DNA of 5,504 bases from an uncultured Clostridia bacterium. GTDB lineage: Bacteria; Bacillota; Clostridia; Christensenellales; CAAEEZ01. Location: positions 1-5,504 of the forward strand of contig CAKRNA010000011.1 of NCBI GenBank assembly GCA_934365195.1. The letters are read 5' to 3'. Shown here piece by piece: positions 1 to 5,504 of the stretch (positions within the stretch are counted from its first letter, which is position 1; every line of letters starts with the position of its first letter). Under the pieces are notes generated by a model that was not told where the DNA came from, ran no database searches, and was given only the letters and a program-made list of their open reading frames with translations. The position numbers were made by a program, and so were the translations under genes.

Positions 1-134
1 GTGAATATAGTTGTTATTGCGGCACAAACCGAGCCGAGAACGAACCATATTGATACAAGCTGTGTTGTAAAGCCTTCACAAAGCAACATGAATATTGCAA
101 AGCCTATCCACACTATCGGCATATATTGCTCCAT
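1..134 (-). CDS. NfeD-like membrane protein, N-terminal part (3'-partial)
   Basis: Forty-four residues are visible from ATG 134-132, preceded by GAAAAGGAGGGT (155-144), an excellent ribosome binding site; the rest lies beyond base 1. A second Met at residue 5 is a less well placed start. The sequence MEQYMPIVWIGFAIF leads into a first membrane helix ending in an acidic residue (Glu20), then TTQLVSIWFVLGS and an Ala-rich second hydrophobic stretch. This Glu followed by the L.SIWF..G pattern is typical of the N-terminus of NfeD-family proteins, which are membrane proteins commonly encoded beside an SPFH/flotillin-type gene and linked to membrane quality control. A flotillin-like gene downstream would fit but is outside the window. 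With its own promoter it appears to be a host gene flanking the toxin locus. Confidence 0.65.
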   Translation of the reverse strand, partial: MEQYMPIVWIGFAIFMLLCEGFTTQLVSIWFVLGSVCAAITTIF

Positions 135-160
135 AGGGCTGTCACCCTCCTTTTCGCATA

Positions 161-189
161 ATTTTAACACAATATTATATATTAGTCAA
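161..189 (-). promoter_or_regulatory. SigmaA-type promoter for the NfeD-like gene
   Basis: On the minus strand, TTGACT (-35, 189-184) is followed after exactly 17 bases by TAAAAT (-10, 166-161). Each box is one base from consensus. Transcription would start near 154, leaving a leader of about 20 bases that is almost entirely ribosome binding site. It separates this gene's expression from the toxin locus upstream. Confidence 0.75.
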
Positions 190-251
190 ACTATTTTATG
201 CATTTTCTGTTAGATAAATTCATTGGACTAATCTCCTAAAAAGTACAATAA

Positions 252-296
252 AAATATCCTCCTATGATAATAAAGAAATTACCATGGGAGGTATTT
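252..296 (-). terminator. Weak terminator-like inverted repeat at the locus end
   Basis: The arms AAATA-T-CCTCC (252-262) and GGAGGTATTT (287-296) pair over ten bases with one bulged T and a 24-base loop. On the minus strand the second arm runs into a T-rich tail. Its position, after the last decayed frame and before the next gene's promoter, suits a terminator, but the stem is short and the loop long. Confidence 0.25.
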
Positions 297-586
297 GTTA
301 ATAATCTTACATTCCGCATACTCATAGTCTATATTAAATACGAGCTTGCCGTCAGCCTGACGATATTCACCTGGGAGATTGCCATTAAAATCATAGTAAA
401 AGCAATAGCAGGCGACATAAAACTGTCGCCTGCCACTGCAAGAAAAGCTACTATAGACCTAAAGAAAGCAGTACTGTTCGAAACTACCCCCAACGCTACC
501 GCGAAAAAGGTGGCAAGAGCAGCTTGCTATTTAAGTTAGATAACTATTAACTCTGCTAAAAACTCTTTTGCCGATATTTTGTTCAT
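279..586 (-). other. Gene-poor stretch with decayed minus-strand reading frames
   Basis: No intact gene is supported between 603 and the promoter near 189. One minus frame starts with ATG at 586 (MNKISAKEFLAELIVI, then TAA at 538-536 and TAG at 529-527) and then stays open for 65 codons to TAG at 331-329 with a very hydrophobic translation (for example LATFFAVALGVVSNSTAFF and SPAIAFTMILMAIS). Another minus frame is open from 458 and ends at TAA 281-279 with a coding-like tail (YYDFNGNLPGEYRQ, DGKLVFNIDYEY) but has no start codon. Base composition around 400-520 is distinctly richer in G and C than the DNA on both sides. This may be the remnant of one or two older genes, perhaps a former cassette; no family is recognised. 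Confidence 0.35.
408..433. repeat. Perfect 10-bp inverted repeat with 6-base loop
   Basis: The arms GCAGGCGACA (408-417) and TGTCGCCTGC (424-433) are exact reverse complements around the loop TAAAAC; flanking GCA and TGC could extend the stem past a three-base mismatch. Neither side has a proper run of T, so it is a poor intrinsic terminator. It could be a protein-binding or transcript-stabilising hairpin. Role unknown. Confidence 0.6.
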
Positions 587-602
587 CTTAGTTGCAAAAA
601 TG

Positions 603-770
603 TTATTGAAAAAACAAGTTTAACATATTAATTACAAAAGACAACAATAAGATTGCAAAGATAATAATCCTTGATACAGAGTAGTCTTTTTTAATTACAA
701 ATACATATACTATATATATTATTAAGCTAAATAAAAATAAAATTTCTAAAAATATTGACACAGGATTCAA
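603..770 (-). CDS. Small two-helix membrane protein, putative immunity protein for tip 2
   Basis: The product is 55 residues from a TTG start at 770-768. The start is chosen because GAAAGGGAG (788-780) sits 9 bases upstream and because the TTG overlaps the TGA of the toxin frame as TTGA, a translational-coupling arrangement. An ATG at 845 is in frame but lies deep in the toxin coding region with no such site; a GTG at 761 is another in-frame option. The protein is two hydrophobic helices, about residues 6-26 and 35-54, joined by a short charged loop (KKDYSVSR). Immunity proteins of pore-forming toxins are often small integral membrane proteins, so a two-helix protein next to a hydrophobic toxin tip fits. 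No family is recognised. Function is inferred from position and topology. Confidence 0.65.
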   Translation of the reverse strand: MNPVSIFLEILFLFSLIIYIVYVFVIKKDYSVSRIIIFAILLLSFVINMLNLFFQ

Positions 771-1417
771 TATGTAACACTCCCTTTCAAGTTGTATATT
801 CGTATTGACTTGGCTGTGAATCTTATTCTTACTTTTAACCACCATGTATTAATAATATAGAAATACGCAGTCTTTTTAACTTTCTGATAATTAAATGACA
901 TTTTAAAATTTATACTTTTATTTTTTTTGTAATTAGAAATCAATGTTGATGCAATAGCTGAAGCCAATGAAGCTATTCCTGCAGCAACACCTAAAGCCTT
1001 AGAAACTACGGGTTCAGGAATGAAACATGCAACAAGTCCAACCATTCCATAAGCTATACTAAGATAATTAAAATAATTGGAAATGTCACTCCATGGTAAT
1101 TTGACTTTTAAATCATAGCTGTTATTGGTTCGCTTTACATTTACAGTTATCCTAAATCCATCATAGTCAGCGTAATTAATAGAATCATTCTCACAATAAG
1201 CGAACATATTGGTGCTTAAAGGAGAACCTGACATTGTATCACAATAAGCGTCCGCATTCAAAAATCTGCCTGCGAATGGGTCGTAATAACGAGACTGGAG
1301 ATAGTACAAGCCTGTTTCAGTATCATAAACATAGCCACGATAACGAATTGGGTTTATTTCTCGAATTGTCGGCTCGCCATTGGTATCTTTTATGTTGCCC
1401 CAAGCGTCATAAAACAT
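767..1417 (-). CDS. Orphan Rhs core end plus toxin tip 2 with hydrophobic hairpin
   Basis: After the frameshift the core continues: YDAWGN, INPIRYRGYVYD, ETGLYYLQSRYYDP, NMFAYCEN, ending at DYDG (codon end 1157). The coordinates use the first ATG after the shift (1417), giving 216 residues; it lacks a clear ribosome binding site and is probably not a natural start. The last 129 residues (1156-770) share nothing visible with tip 1. They comprise a beta-like segment, then two hydrophobic stretches separated by PEP: YLSIAYGMVGLVACFI, and an Ala/Gly/Ser-rich helix (ALGVAAGIASLASAIASTLI). These precede a basic, aromatic C-terminal part containing a TWWLKVRIRF stretch. A hydrophobic helical hairpin in a secreted toxin tip suggests a membrane-inserting, pore-forming action; this is inference, with no family recognised. 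Its TGA stop overlaps the start of the following small membrane gene. Confidence 0.75.
   Translation of the reverse strand: MFYDAWGNIKDTNGEPTIREINPIRYRGYVYDTETGLYYLQSRYYDPFAGRFLNADAYCDTMSGSPLSTNMFAYCENDSINYADYDGFRITVNVKRTNNSYDLKVKLPWSDISNYFNYLSIAYGMVGLVACFIPEPVVSKALGVAAGIASLASAIASTLISNYKKNKSINFKMSFNYQKVKKTAYFYIINTWWLKVRIRFTAKSIRIYNLKGSVTY
780..788 (-). promoter_or_regulatory. Ribosome binding site deciding the TTG start
   Basis: GAAAGGGAG on the minus strand lies 9 bases before TTG 770-768. It is the best Shine-Dalgarno match in this stretch and sits inside the end of the toxin tip 2 coding sequence, so the small membrane protein can be translated independently or by coupling. Confidence 0.6.
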
Positions 1418-1790
1418 AACTTGCAACTTCTGTACCTGCGAGGTCAATAATTCTGATTACATCACCCTGCAAGTTCTTCACATAAAAGTACATTGTACCG
1501 TTATATGAGAATGAGGTTGCACTTCCGTCACTGTCATAGTAGAACAGCAGAGTGTCATTACCCTTTACAAGAGCAATTAAATTTTTATCGCTGTCGTAGT
1601 AATAGTTGGTCTTAACTCCGCCAACGGTTTTCTGTGTTCTCATACCGTTTGAATCATAGCTCATTTGAATAGAACTATCGGAAGTGTTGATTTTCTTGAG
1701 AATTCTTCCGTTCTCCCATTCAAAGCTCATTCCGTCACGGTATGTCAGAGGGTTGCCGTTCTTATCATATGTAATACTGTCACTGTCATA
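1157..1790 (-). repeat. Rhs core repeat, orphan copy
   Basis: This is the second copy of about 210 codons of Rhs core, roughly 70% identical in protein to 2871-3506 by eye. Long perfect DNA matches include 1296-1318 with 3010-3032 (23 bases), 1630-1658 with 3346-3374 (29 bases) and 1699-1724 with 3415-3440 (26 bases). The copies are direct repeats on the same strand, so recombination between them would delete the intervening tip 1 and immunity 1 and join the main core to tip 2. Confidence 0.85.
1407..1790 (-). pseudogene. Orphan Rhs core fragment, upstream part, ended by a frameshift
   Basis: The reading frame is homologous to the closing part of the intact Rhs core in this window (SITYDKNGNPLTYRD, FEWENGRILKKIN, YDSNGMRTQK). 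It begins within a few bases of the preceding immunity stop (1796-1798) and the same frame is closed by a stop at 1805-1803, so there is no upstream coding. The first in-frame ATG (1730) falls inside a core motif and has no ribosome binding site, so it is not a believable start. The frame ends at TGA 1409-1407, where the intact copy reads YAYDAWGN; one extra T in the coding strand (A4 tract at 1411-1414 on the plus strand) shifts the frame. Protein continues in the next frame. This is best read as a silent recombination donor cassette rather than an expressed gene. Confidence 0.85.
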
Positions 1791-1795
1791 GATTT

Positions 1796-2215
1796 TTAAA
1801 CTTTATGTAGTTTAAACTCCTTGTAGAAAAACATATCGTCATACTTTTTGGTTGTATTTTTTACCTTGATTGTTAATTCAGATGTAATAAAGTTATAGGA
1901 ATAATCACCTTCAAAAAGAATATCATTCGAGTCCGTATACGCAATGCAATTTGCACCAAAACCAAATTCAACAACCATAGTATCTTCATTATTTGACAAA
2001 CTACCGCTAAACATTTGATTATCTTGCAACAAAAATCCTTTTTTATTGTCAGTAACCAGGGTCATGCTTTTGTCATCCGTTTGCCAAGTTTGCCTATACT
2101 CATCACCGATTTCGTCAGTAACAAATAAATCATAATACAAATAACCGCCTATTGGTACAGCAATTAAGGTAACAATTATTAAAATAACAATGATTATCTT
2201 CCTTGTTTTCTTCAT
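1796..2215 (-). CDS. Putative immunity protein for tip 1, membrane-anchored, beta-rich
   Basis: This 139-residue protein starts at ATG 2215, chosen because AAGAGGG lies about 8 bases upstream; a GTG at 2224 is in frame but too close to that site. Residues 1-6 are basic (MKKTRK) and 7-27 are a strongly hydrophobic helix, giving one N-terminal membrane anchor. The rest, predicted outside the membrane, alternates polar and hydrophobic residues in strand-like stretches (for example ILFEGDYSYNF, ELTIKVKN, FFYKEFKLHKV) and resembles small lipocalin-like beta barrels. No cysteine pair or catalytic motif is evident. It lies 13 bases after the Rhs stop and is probably co-transcribed and translated with it. 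Position immediately after a variable Rhs tip is the standard place for the cognate immunity gene, so that role is inferred from context. I do not recognise the exact family. Confidence 0.7.
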   Translation of the reverse strand: MKKTRKIIIVILIIVTLIAVPIGGYLYYDLFVTDEIGDEYRQTWQTDDKSMTLVTDNKKGFLLQDNQMFSGSLSNNEDTMVVEFGFGANCIAYTDSNDILFEGDYSYNFITSELTIKVKNTTKKYDDMFFYKEFKLHKV

Positions 2216-2228
2216 CTCTCGCACCCTC

Positions 2229-5200
2229 TTATTTAAAGCAATATGCTCTTATAAAGTGATTTTCATCGCACATGCTCCAAGAAAAATCGATAAGTTTAGT
2301 TAAATTATTATAATAATTAAGTGCTAAAAACTTATTGTATCTTTTTATAACACAAAAGTAATGTCGACTTATACTTCTATTATTTCTAACATATATTATA
2401 CTAATTCTATATTTACCAATTTTGGATTTTAGCTTGGAAACCGTTTCAATTTTATCATATTTAACTTTATGAGCGTGAAAATATTCACCAATTTTTTTGT
2501 CACTCACTCCTAAAGAACCACCTAACACGAGCATATCGTTTATTTCCGCTTCAACAATAACATTAGGAAAATATTGATATTTTTCTATCCATTTCATTAC
2601 ATTATATACCGCTACTAAACCACAGCCATTAGAGCCAACCTTACAGTTGTTTACTCCCAATAATACATTTTGAATATTATAACCATTATGCTTTACATTT
2701 TGACCATAAATAAATCCATTAAATTTGCCTACTATTTTTTTATTCTTACGGAATCTATTAAGTTTATCCTTATATGAATGTTTAAAAGCAATATATGACT
2801 TAGCTTTAGAATTTTTTCTCCATCTTTTTATATTATGATTATAGTAATCCTTCAAGTTATAGAACCATTCACCGGTAAAATCAACATTATTTATCGCATT
2901 ATTCTCACAATAAGCAAACATATTTGTGCTTAGCGGGGTATCTGTTTCGGTATCGCAATAAATATCAGCATTCACAAATCTGCCTGTGAGTGGGTCATAA
3001 TAACGGCTTTGGAGATAGTACAAGCCTGTTTCTTCATCGTAAACATAACTACGATAGCGGAACGGGTTCAGCTTGCCGACTGTCAGTGTGCCGTTGTTTT
3101 CGGTAAGCATATTGCCCCACGCATCATAGGCATACTCTGCGACTGCTTTGCCGTCCTTATCAACAATTTCGGTAATATCGTCCTGCAGGTCTTTGATGTA
3201 GTAATACATAGTTCCGTTACATGAAACCGACATTACTTCACCCGAATTATCGTAATAGAAGAACAGCGTATCACTGCCTTGCGTAAGAGCAAAAAGGTTA
3301 TTACTGCTGTCGTAATAATAATTAGTTTTCACTCCGTCAACGGACTTCTGTGTTCTCATACCGTTTGAATCATAATTCATCTGAATGGCTTTATAGGAAG
3401 TATTAATCTTCTTAAGAATTCTTCCGTTCTCCCATTCAAAAGTCATATCATCACGGTATGTCAATGGATTGCCGTTCTTATCGTATGTAATACTGTTGCC
3501 GTCAAACTCGGTGAGTTTATCTTTCCAGTTAGTATCACCGTATGAATAAGTTCTTGTTTCGAGTAATTTTACAGGTGCCCAGTTAGTTCCGAGTGAATAC
3601 GACTCCATTCTATGAATGTTACCGTAGTTATCATAAACTATTCTGATATAGCGACCTGTTCGGGTATCTGCATACCATACAAGCTGATTTAGTTCATCGT
3701 ATGTATATACGGCTACCTTTTTGCCGTTTTCATACACATTCTCTACATTACCTGTATCGTTGTAATTATAGCTGTAATCCAGAACCCTATCAGAACTCAA
3801 CTTATAACTGATACCGCCAACCATATTGGTAGTAGCATTGCTTTCACTTCCGTGATAATAAGAATACTGCTTTGTAAATACGGTATCGTTCTTGTTCTGT
3901 TTTGTTGTTACAGTTGACACTCTGCCAAAATCATCTGTTGAGGTTTCGTTTATTACACCATCATTATTTACAAATGACTTACCGTCTTTATCTGTGCCTG
4001 TTGTAATGGTCTTTGTCTGACCGTTTACAGATGTTTTTTCAACTGTATTGCCGTCTGAATCGGTAACAATATAATGAGTAAGACTGCCGTCTGATGATGT
4101 ACGATATTCGCTTTCAAGCGAACCGTCAAATTTGTAGTAGTAATATGAAGTTTCGCCGCTTGAATAGTCAACCGCCTTTGTAACAAGACCTTGCTTGTTG
4201 TAAATCATCTCGGCAATTTTGCCTGTTTCGCCTGTGATTATCGAAATATTGCCATAGTTATCATAAGCATATTCAAGATAATCACCGTTTGCATAAGCAG
4301 TCTTTGTAAGATTACCGTTACTGTCATATGTATGACTTGCAACAGTTACATTGCCTATTTTAGTTGACACAAGATTGTAGAAAACATCGTAGTTAAAGGA
4401 GTAGTCAAAACCATTGTGTGTGATTTTTGATACAGAGCCTAAACCGCTGTATGTATATGAGTTTTCAGAATCACCATTTTTAACAGATGTAAGATTGCCT
4501 GATGAATCATATGCGTAGCTTGTCACATTTTCATCAGCGTCAGTAATCGAAGTTACATTACCGTTGACATCATAAACATAATGTGTTGTACTTCCCTGTT
4601 CATTGGTTTCGGAAGTTACATAATTGCCTGTGCTGTCATATTCTGAACTTGTCTGCATAAACGGTTTTGTTTTGTCAACAGATTCGGACAATACTTCATA
4701 ATCAACATAATTGTCAACCTCTGTATCATTGTCTGAATCGTTACCTGCACTGACTGAAGAATCATCTTTTGAATCTTCAGATTGTTTAGTCACATACCCC
4801 ATTGCTAAAATATTCAGTTCAGCGTTGGTAACCGTCATTTCATTTTCATTATAACCATAAACAAACGCAAATGCAACATAATCTATGGTTTCGTCACTAT
4901 TTTCGGGACTTATTGACAAACTTACCTGCTGATTTTTGGAAGTATTGACATTAAATTCCTGATAGTGCATTTCAGGAGTGCTGTTGTTTTTGTAGTAAAT
5001 ATTGAGTGCAATGCCGAAAGTTCTGTTTTCGTTTGAAAGCGGAACAGAATCAGCCTTTGCAGTACCGTTGATTTTAAATGATACTCCCGCCTTATCTACC
5101 TTTACATTCTGATAGATATATTTGTTGCCGAGTGAGGGACTTGATGATGTGCTGTCATCTGTATCATCGCCGTCCTCATCGGTTGAAGTATCGGAAGATT

Positions 5201-5504
5201 CAACTTCGTAAGTCTTCTTTACTTCTCTGACTACAAATCCCTGTTCAGATTTGATTGCGTTGCCGTAATCATCATATGTGGTGATGCTGTCATTAGGTTC
5301 GGTTTCCGTAACTGTTTTGGTATAGGTAGATGGTTCGGTGTTGCTTTCTGTAGTAGTTCCTTCTGTTGCCGATTCTGTGTTGGAATCATCAACCGCACCT
5401 GCTGTACCGCCTATTGTTACAGTTCCGTTGTTGGCTGAAATGCTCTTGTTTTCTTCTGTGAGCCAGTTGTCATTTGAGCTGAAATCGCTGTTTTGAAGAG
5501 CGTT
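2229..5504 (-). CDS. Rhs/YD-repeat polymorphic toxin, 5'-partial, with cysteine-peptidase-like tip
   Basis: The frame is open from the window edge (base 5504) to TAA at 2231-2229, giving 1091 visible residues; the start and any signal peptide lie outside. Internal Met residues (e.g. codon at 4970) are not starts because coding continues upstream without a stop. Counting from the edge: residues 1-33 and about 126-236 look like halves of a beta-sandwich, carbohydrate-binding-type domain; 34-125 is a Thr/Ser/Asp/Glu-rich linker holding one YDDYGN unit; 240-268 is a second acidic linker; about 289-878 is a run of YD repeats (YDSTGN, YDVNGN, YDSSGN, YDSNGN, YDNYGN, YDAWGN). The core closes with the Rhs hallmark (RYR.YVYD.ETGLYYLQSRYYDP..GRF) and ends at DFTG (875-878). 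Residues 879-1091 are the variable tip. In this family the repeats form a shell around a C-terminal toxin delivered to neighbouring cells. The next gene, 13 bases downstream, is the likely immunity gene. The Rhs identification is firm; the substrate of the tip is unknown. Confidence 0.95.
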   Translation of the reverse strand, partial: NALQNSDFSSNDNWLTEENKSISANNGTVTIGGTAGAVDDSNTESATEGTTTESNTEPSTYTKTVTETEPNDSITTYDDYGNAIKSEQGFVVREVKKTYEVESSDTSTDEDGDDTDDSTSSSPSLGNKYIYQNVKVDKAGVSFKINGTAKADSVPLSNENRTFGIALNIYYKNNSTPEMHYQEFNVNTSKNQQVSLSISPENSDETIDYVAFAFVYGYNENEMTVTNAELNILAMGYVTKQSEDSKDDSSVSAGNDSDNDTEVDNYVDYEVLSESVDKTKPFMQTSSEYDSTGNYVTSETNEQGSTTHYVYDVNGNVTSITDADENVTSYAYDSSGNLTSVKNGDSENSYTYSGLGSVSKITHNGFDYSFNYDVFYNLVSTKIGNVTVASHTYDSNGNLTKTAYANGDYLEYAYDNYGNISIITGETGKIAEMIYNKQGLVTKAVDYSSGETSYYYYKFDGSLESEYRTSSDGSLTHYIVTDSDGNTVEKTSVNGQTKTITTGTDKDGKSFVNNDGVINETSTDDFGRVSTVTTKQNKNDTVFTKQYSYYHGSESNATTNMVGGISYKLSSDRVLDYSYNYNDTGNVENVYENGKKVAVYTYDELNQLVWYADTRTGRYIRIVYDNYGNIHRMESYSLGTNWAPVKLLETRTYSYGDTNWKDKLTEFDGNSITYDKNGNPLTYRDDMTFEWENGRILKKINTSYKAIQMNYDSNGMRTQKSVDGVKTNYYYDSSNNLFALTQGSDTLFFYYDNSGEVMSVSCNGTMYYYIKDLQDDITEIVDKDGKAVAEYAYDAWGNMLTENNGTLTVGKLNPFRYRSYVYDEETGLYYLQSRYYDPLTGRFVNADIYCDTETDTPLSTNMFAYCENNAINNVDFTGEWFYNLKDYYNHNIKRWRKNSKAKSYIAFKHSYKDKLNRFRKNKKIVGKFNGFIYGQNVKHNGYNIQNVLLGVNNCKVGSNGCGLVAVYNVMKWIEKYQYFPNVIVEAEINDMLVLGGSLGVSDKKIGEYFHAHKVKYDKIETVSKLKSKIGKYRISIIYVRNNRSISRHYFCVIKRYNKFLALNYYNNLTKLIDFSWSMCDENHFIRAYCFK
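2232..2870 (-). other. Toxin tip 1: papain/C39-like cysteine peptidase domain of the Rhs protein
   Basis: This is the variable C-terminal 213 residues after the Rhs core. It begins with a basic segment rich in Lys, Arg and Tyr. It then has NGCGLVAVYNVM, which resembles the active-site helix of papain-like/C39 peptidases (Cys codon at 2624-2622). It later has RHYFCVIKRY (His codon at 2363-2361), followed 15 residues on by Asn in LALNYYN. The Cys-to-His spacing of 87 and His-to-Asn spacing of 15 fit the order and spacing known for C39 peptidase domains. The usual Gln six residues before the Cys is absent (Lys there; Asn residues lie slightly upstream), so activity is not certain. The DNA is clearly more AT-rich than the core, as expected for an exchangeable module. 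Fold assignment is inferred from motifs only. Confidence 0.6.
2871..3506 (-). repeat. Rhs core repeat, expressed copy
   Basis: This is the matching segment inside the intact Rhs gene, from about the FDGNSITYDKNG motif to the closing DFTG. Sequence identity with the orphan copy stops sharply at the start of the variable tip (2870 and 1156), which is the pattern expected for exchange of tips by homologous recombination. Confidence 0.85.

Noticed and set aside
1..213. Plus-strand 70-codon open frame
   Set aside because: It is antisense to the NfeD-like start, which has a strong promoter, a ribosome binding site and family-like sequence.
264..539. Plus-strand 91-codon open frame
   Set aside because: No ribosome binding site precedes the ATG (the upstream bases are the complement of one), the product has no recognisable features, and it lies opposite the decayed minus-strand frames; most likely a shadow.
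843..845. ATG as the start of the small two-helix protein
   Set aside because: It would place 25 polar codons inside the toxin frame and lacks a good ribosome binding site; TTG 770 has both a site and a stop-start overlap.
1234..1419. Plus-strand 61-codon open frame
   Set aside because: Antisense to the conserved Rhs hallmark motif; no ribosome binding site.
2222..2224. GTG start for the first immunity protein
   Set aside because: It abuts the AAGAGGG site with no spacer; ATG 2215 has about 8 bases of spacing.
3009..3224. Plus-strand 71-codon open frame
   Set aside because: Antisense to the intact Rhs core; a shadow of that coding sequence.
4968..4970. ATG as the start of the large Rhs gene
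   Set aside because: The frame is open for 178 further codons to the window edge with domain-like sequence and another YD unit, so this Met is internal.
1..5504. CRISPR array, tRNA, rRNA or transposase
   Set aside because: No regularly spaced short repeats, no cloverleaf or rRNA-like sequence, and no transposase motifs or insertion-sequence ends were seen on either strand. The repeated motifs are YD-repeat codons.

Overview
The window looks like an accessory locus from a low-to-moderate GC Gram-positive gut-type bacterium (Firmicutes, probably Clostridia). The basis is the AT-rich composition, AGGAGG-type ribosome binding sites, a WapA-like secreted Rhs/YD-repeat protein and an NfeD-family gene. 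Genus is not resolvable by eye. Every gene I can support is on the minus strand, so the story reads from 5504 down to 1.

Region 1 (5504 to 2229) is the C-terminal 1091 residues of a large YD-repeat (Rhs) protein whose start lies outside the window. In order it has a putative carbohydrate-binding-like beta domain split by an acidic Ser/Thr-rich linker, a second acidic linker, about 590 residues of YD repeats ending in the conserved Rhs core motif, and a variable 213-residue tip. The tip looks like a papain/C39-type cysteine peptidase with a candidate Cys-His-Asn triad. Thirteen bases after its stop comes a small protein (1796-2215) with one N-terminal membrane anchor and a beta-rich outer domain, the likely cognate immunity protein.

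Region 2 (1790 to 603) is an orphan, or spare, Rhs cassette. Within a few bases of the first immunity stop codon, a second copy of the last ~210 residues of the Rhs core begins (about 70% identical by eye). It has no plausible start of its own. It carries a single-base frameshift at an A4 tract (1411-1414). It then continues into a completely different tip of 129 residues with a hydrophobic Ala/Gly-rich helical hairpin, probably a membrane-active toxin. The tip's TGA stop overlaps a TTG start of a 55-residue, two-helix membrane protein with a good ribosome binding site, a candidate second immunity protein. Recombination between the two core copies could swap the expressed toxin tip.

Region 3 (602 to about 160) contains no convincing intact gene. 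It holds a GC-richer island with decayed minus-strand reading frames, a perfect 10-bp inverted repeat, a weak terminator-like inverted repeat, and a strong sigmaA-type promoter. That promoter drives Region 4, the start of an NfeD-like membrane protein gene (134 to 1, cut by the window edge), which is probably the chromosomal flank of the toxin locus.

The system as a whole appears to be a contact- or secretion-dependent polymorphic toxin locus with one active toxin/immunity pair and one stored pair. Toxin and immunity functions are inferred from architecture and gene order; none is proven by the sequence alone.
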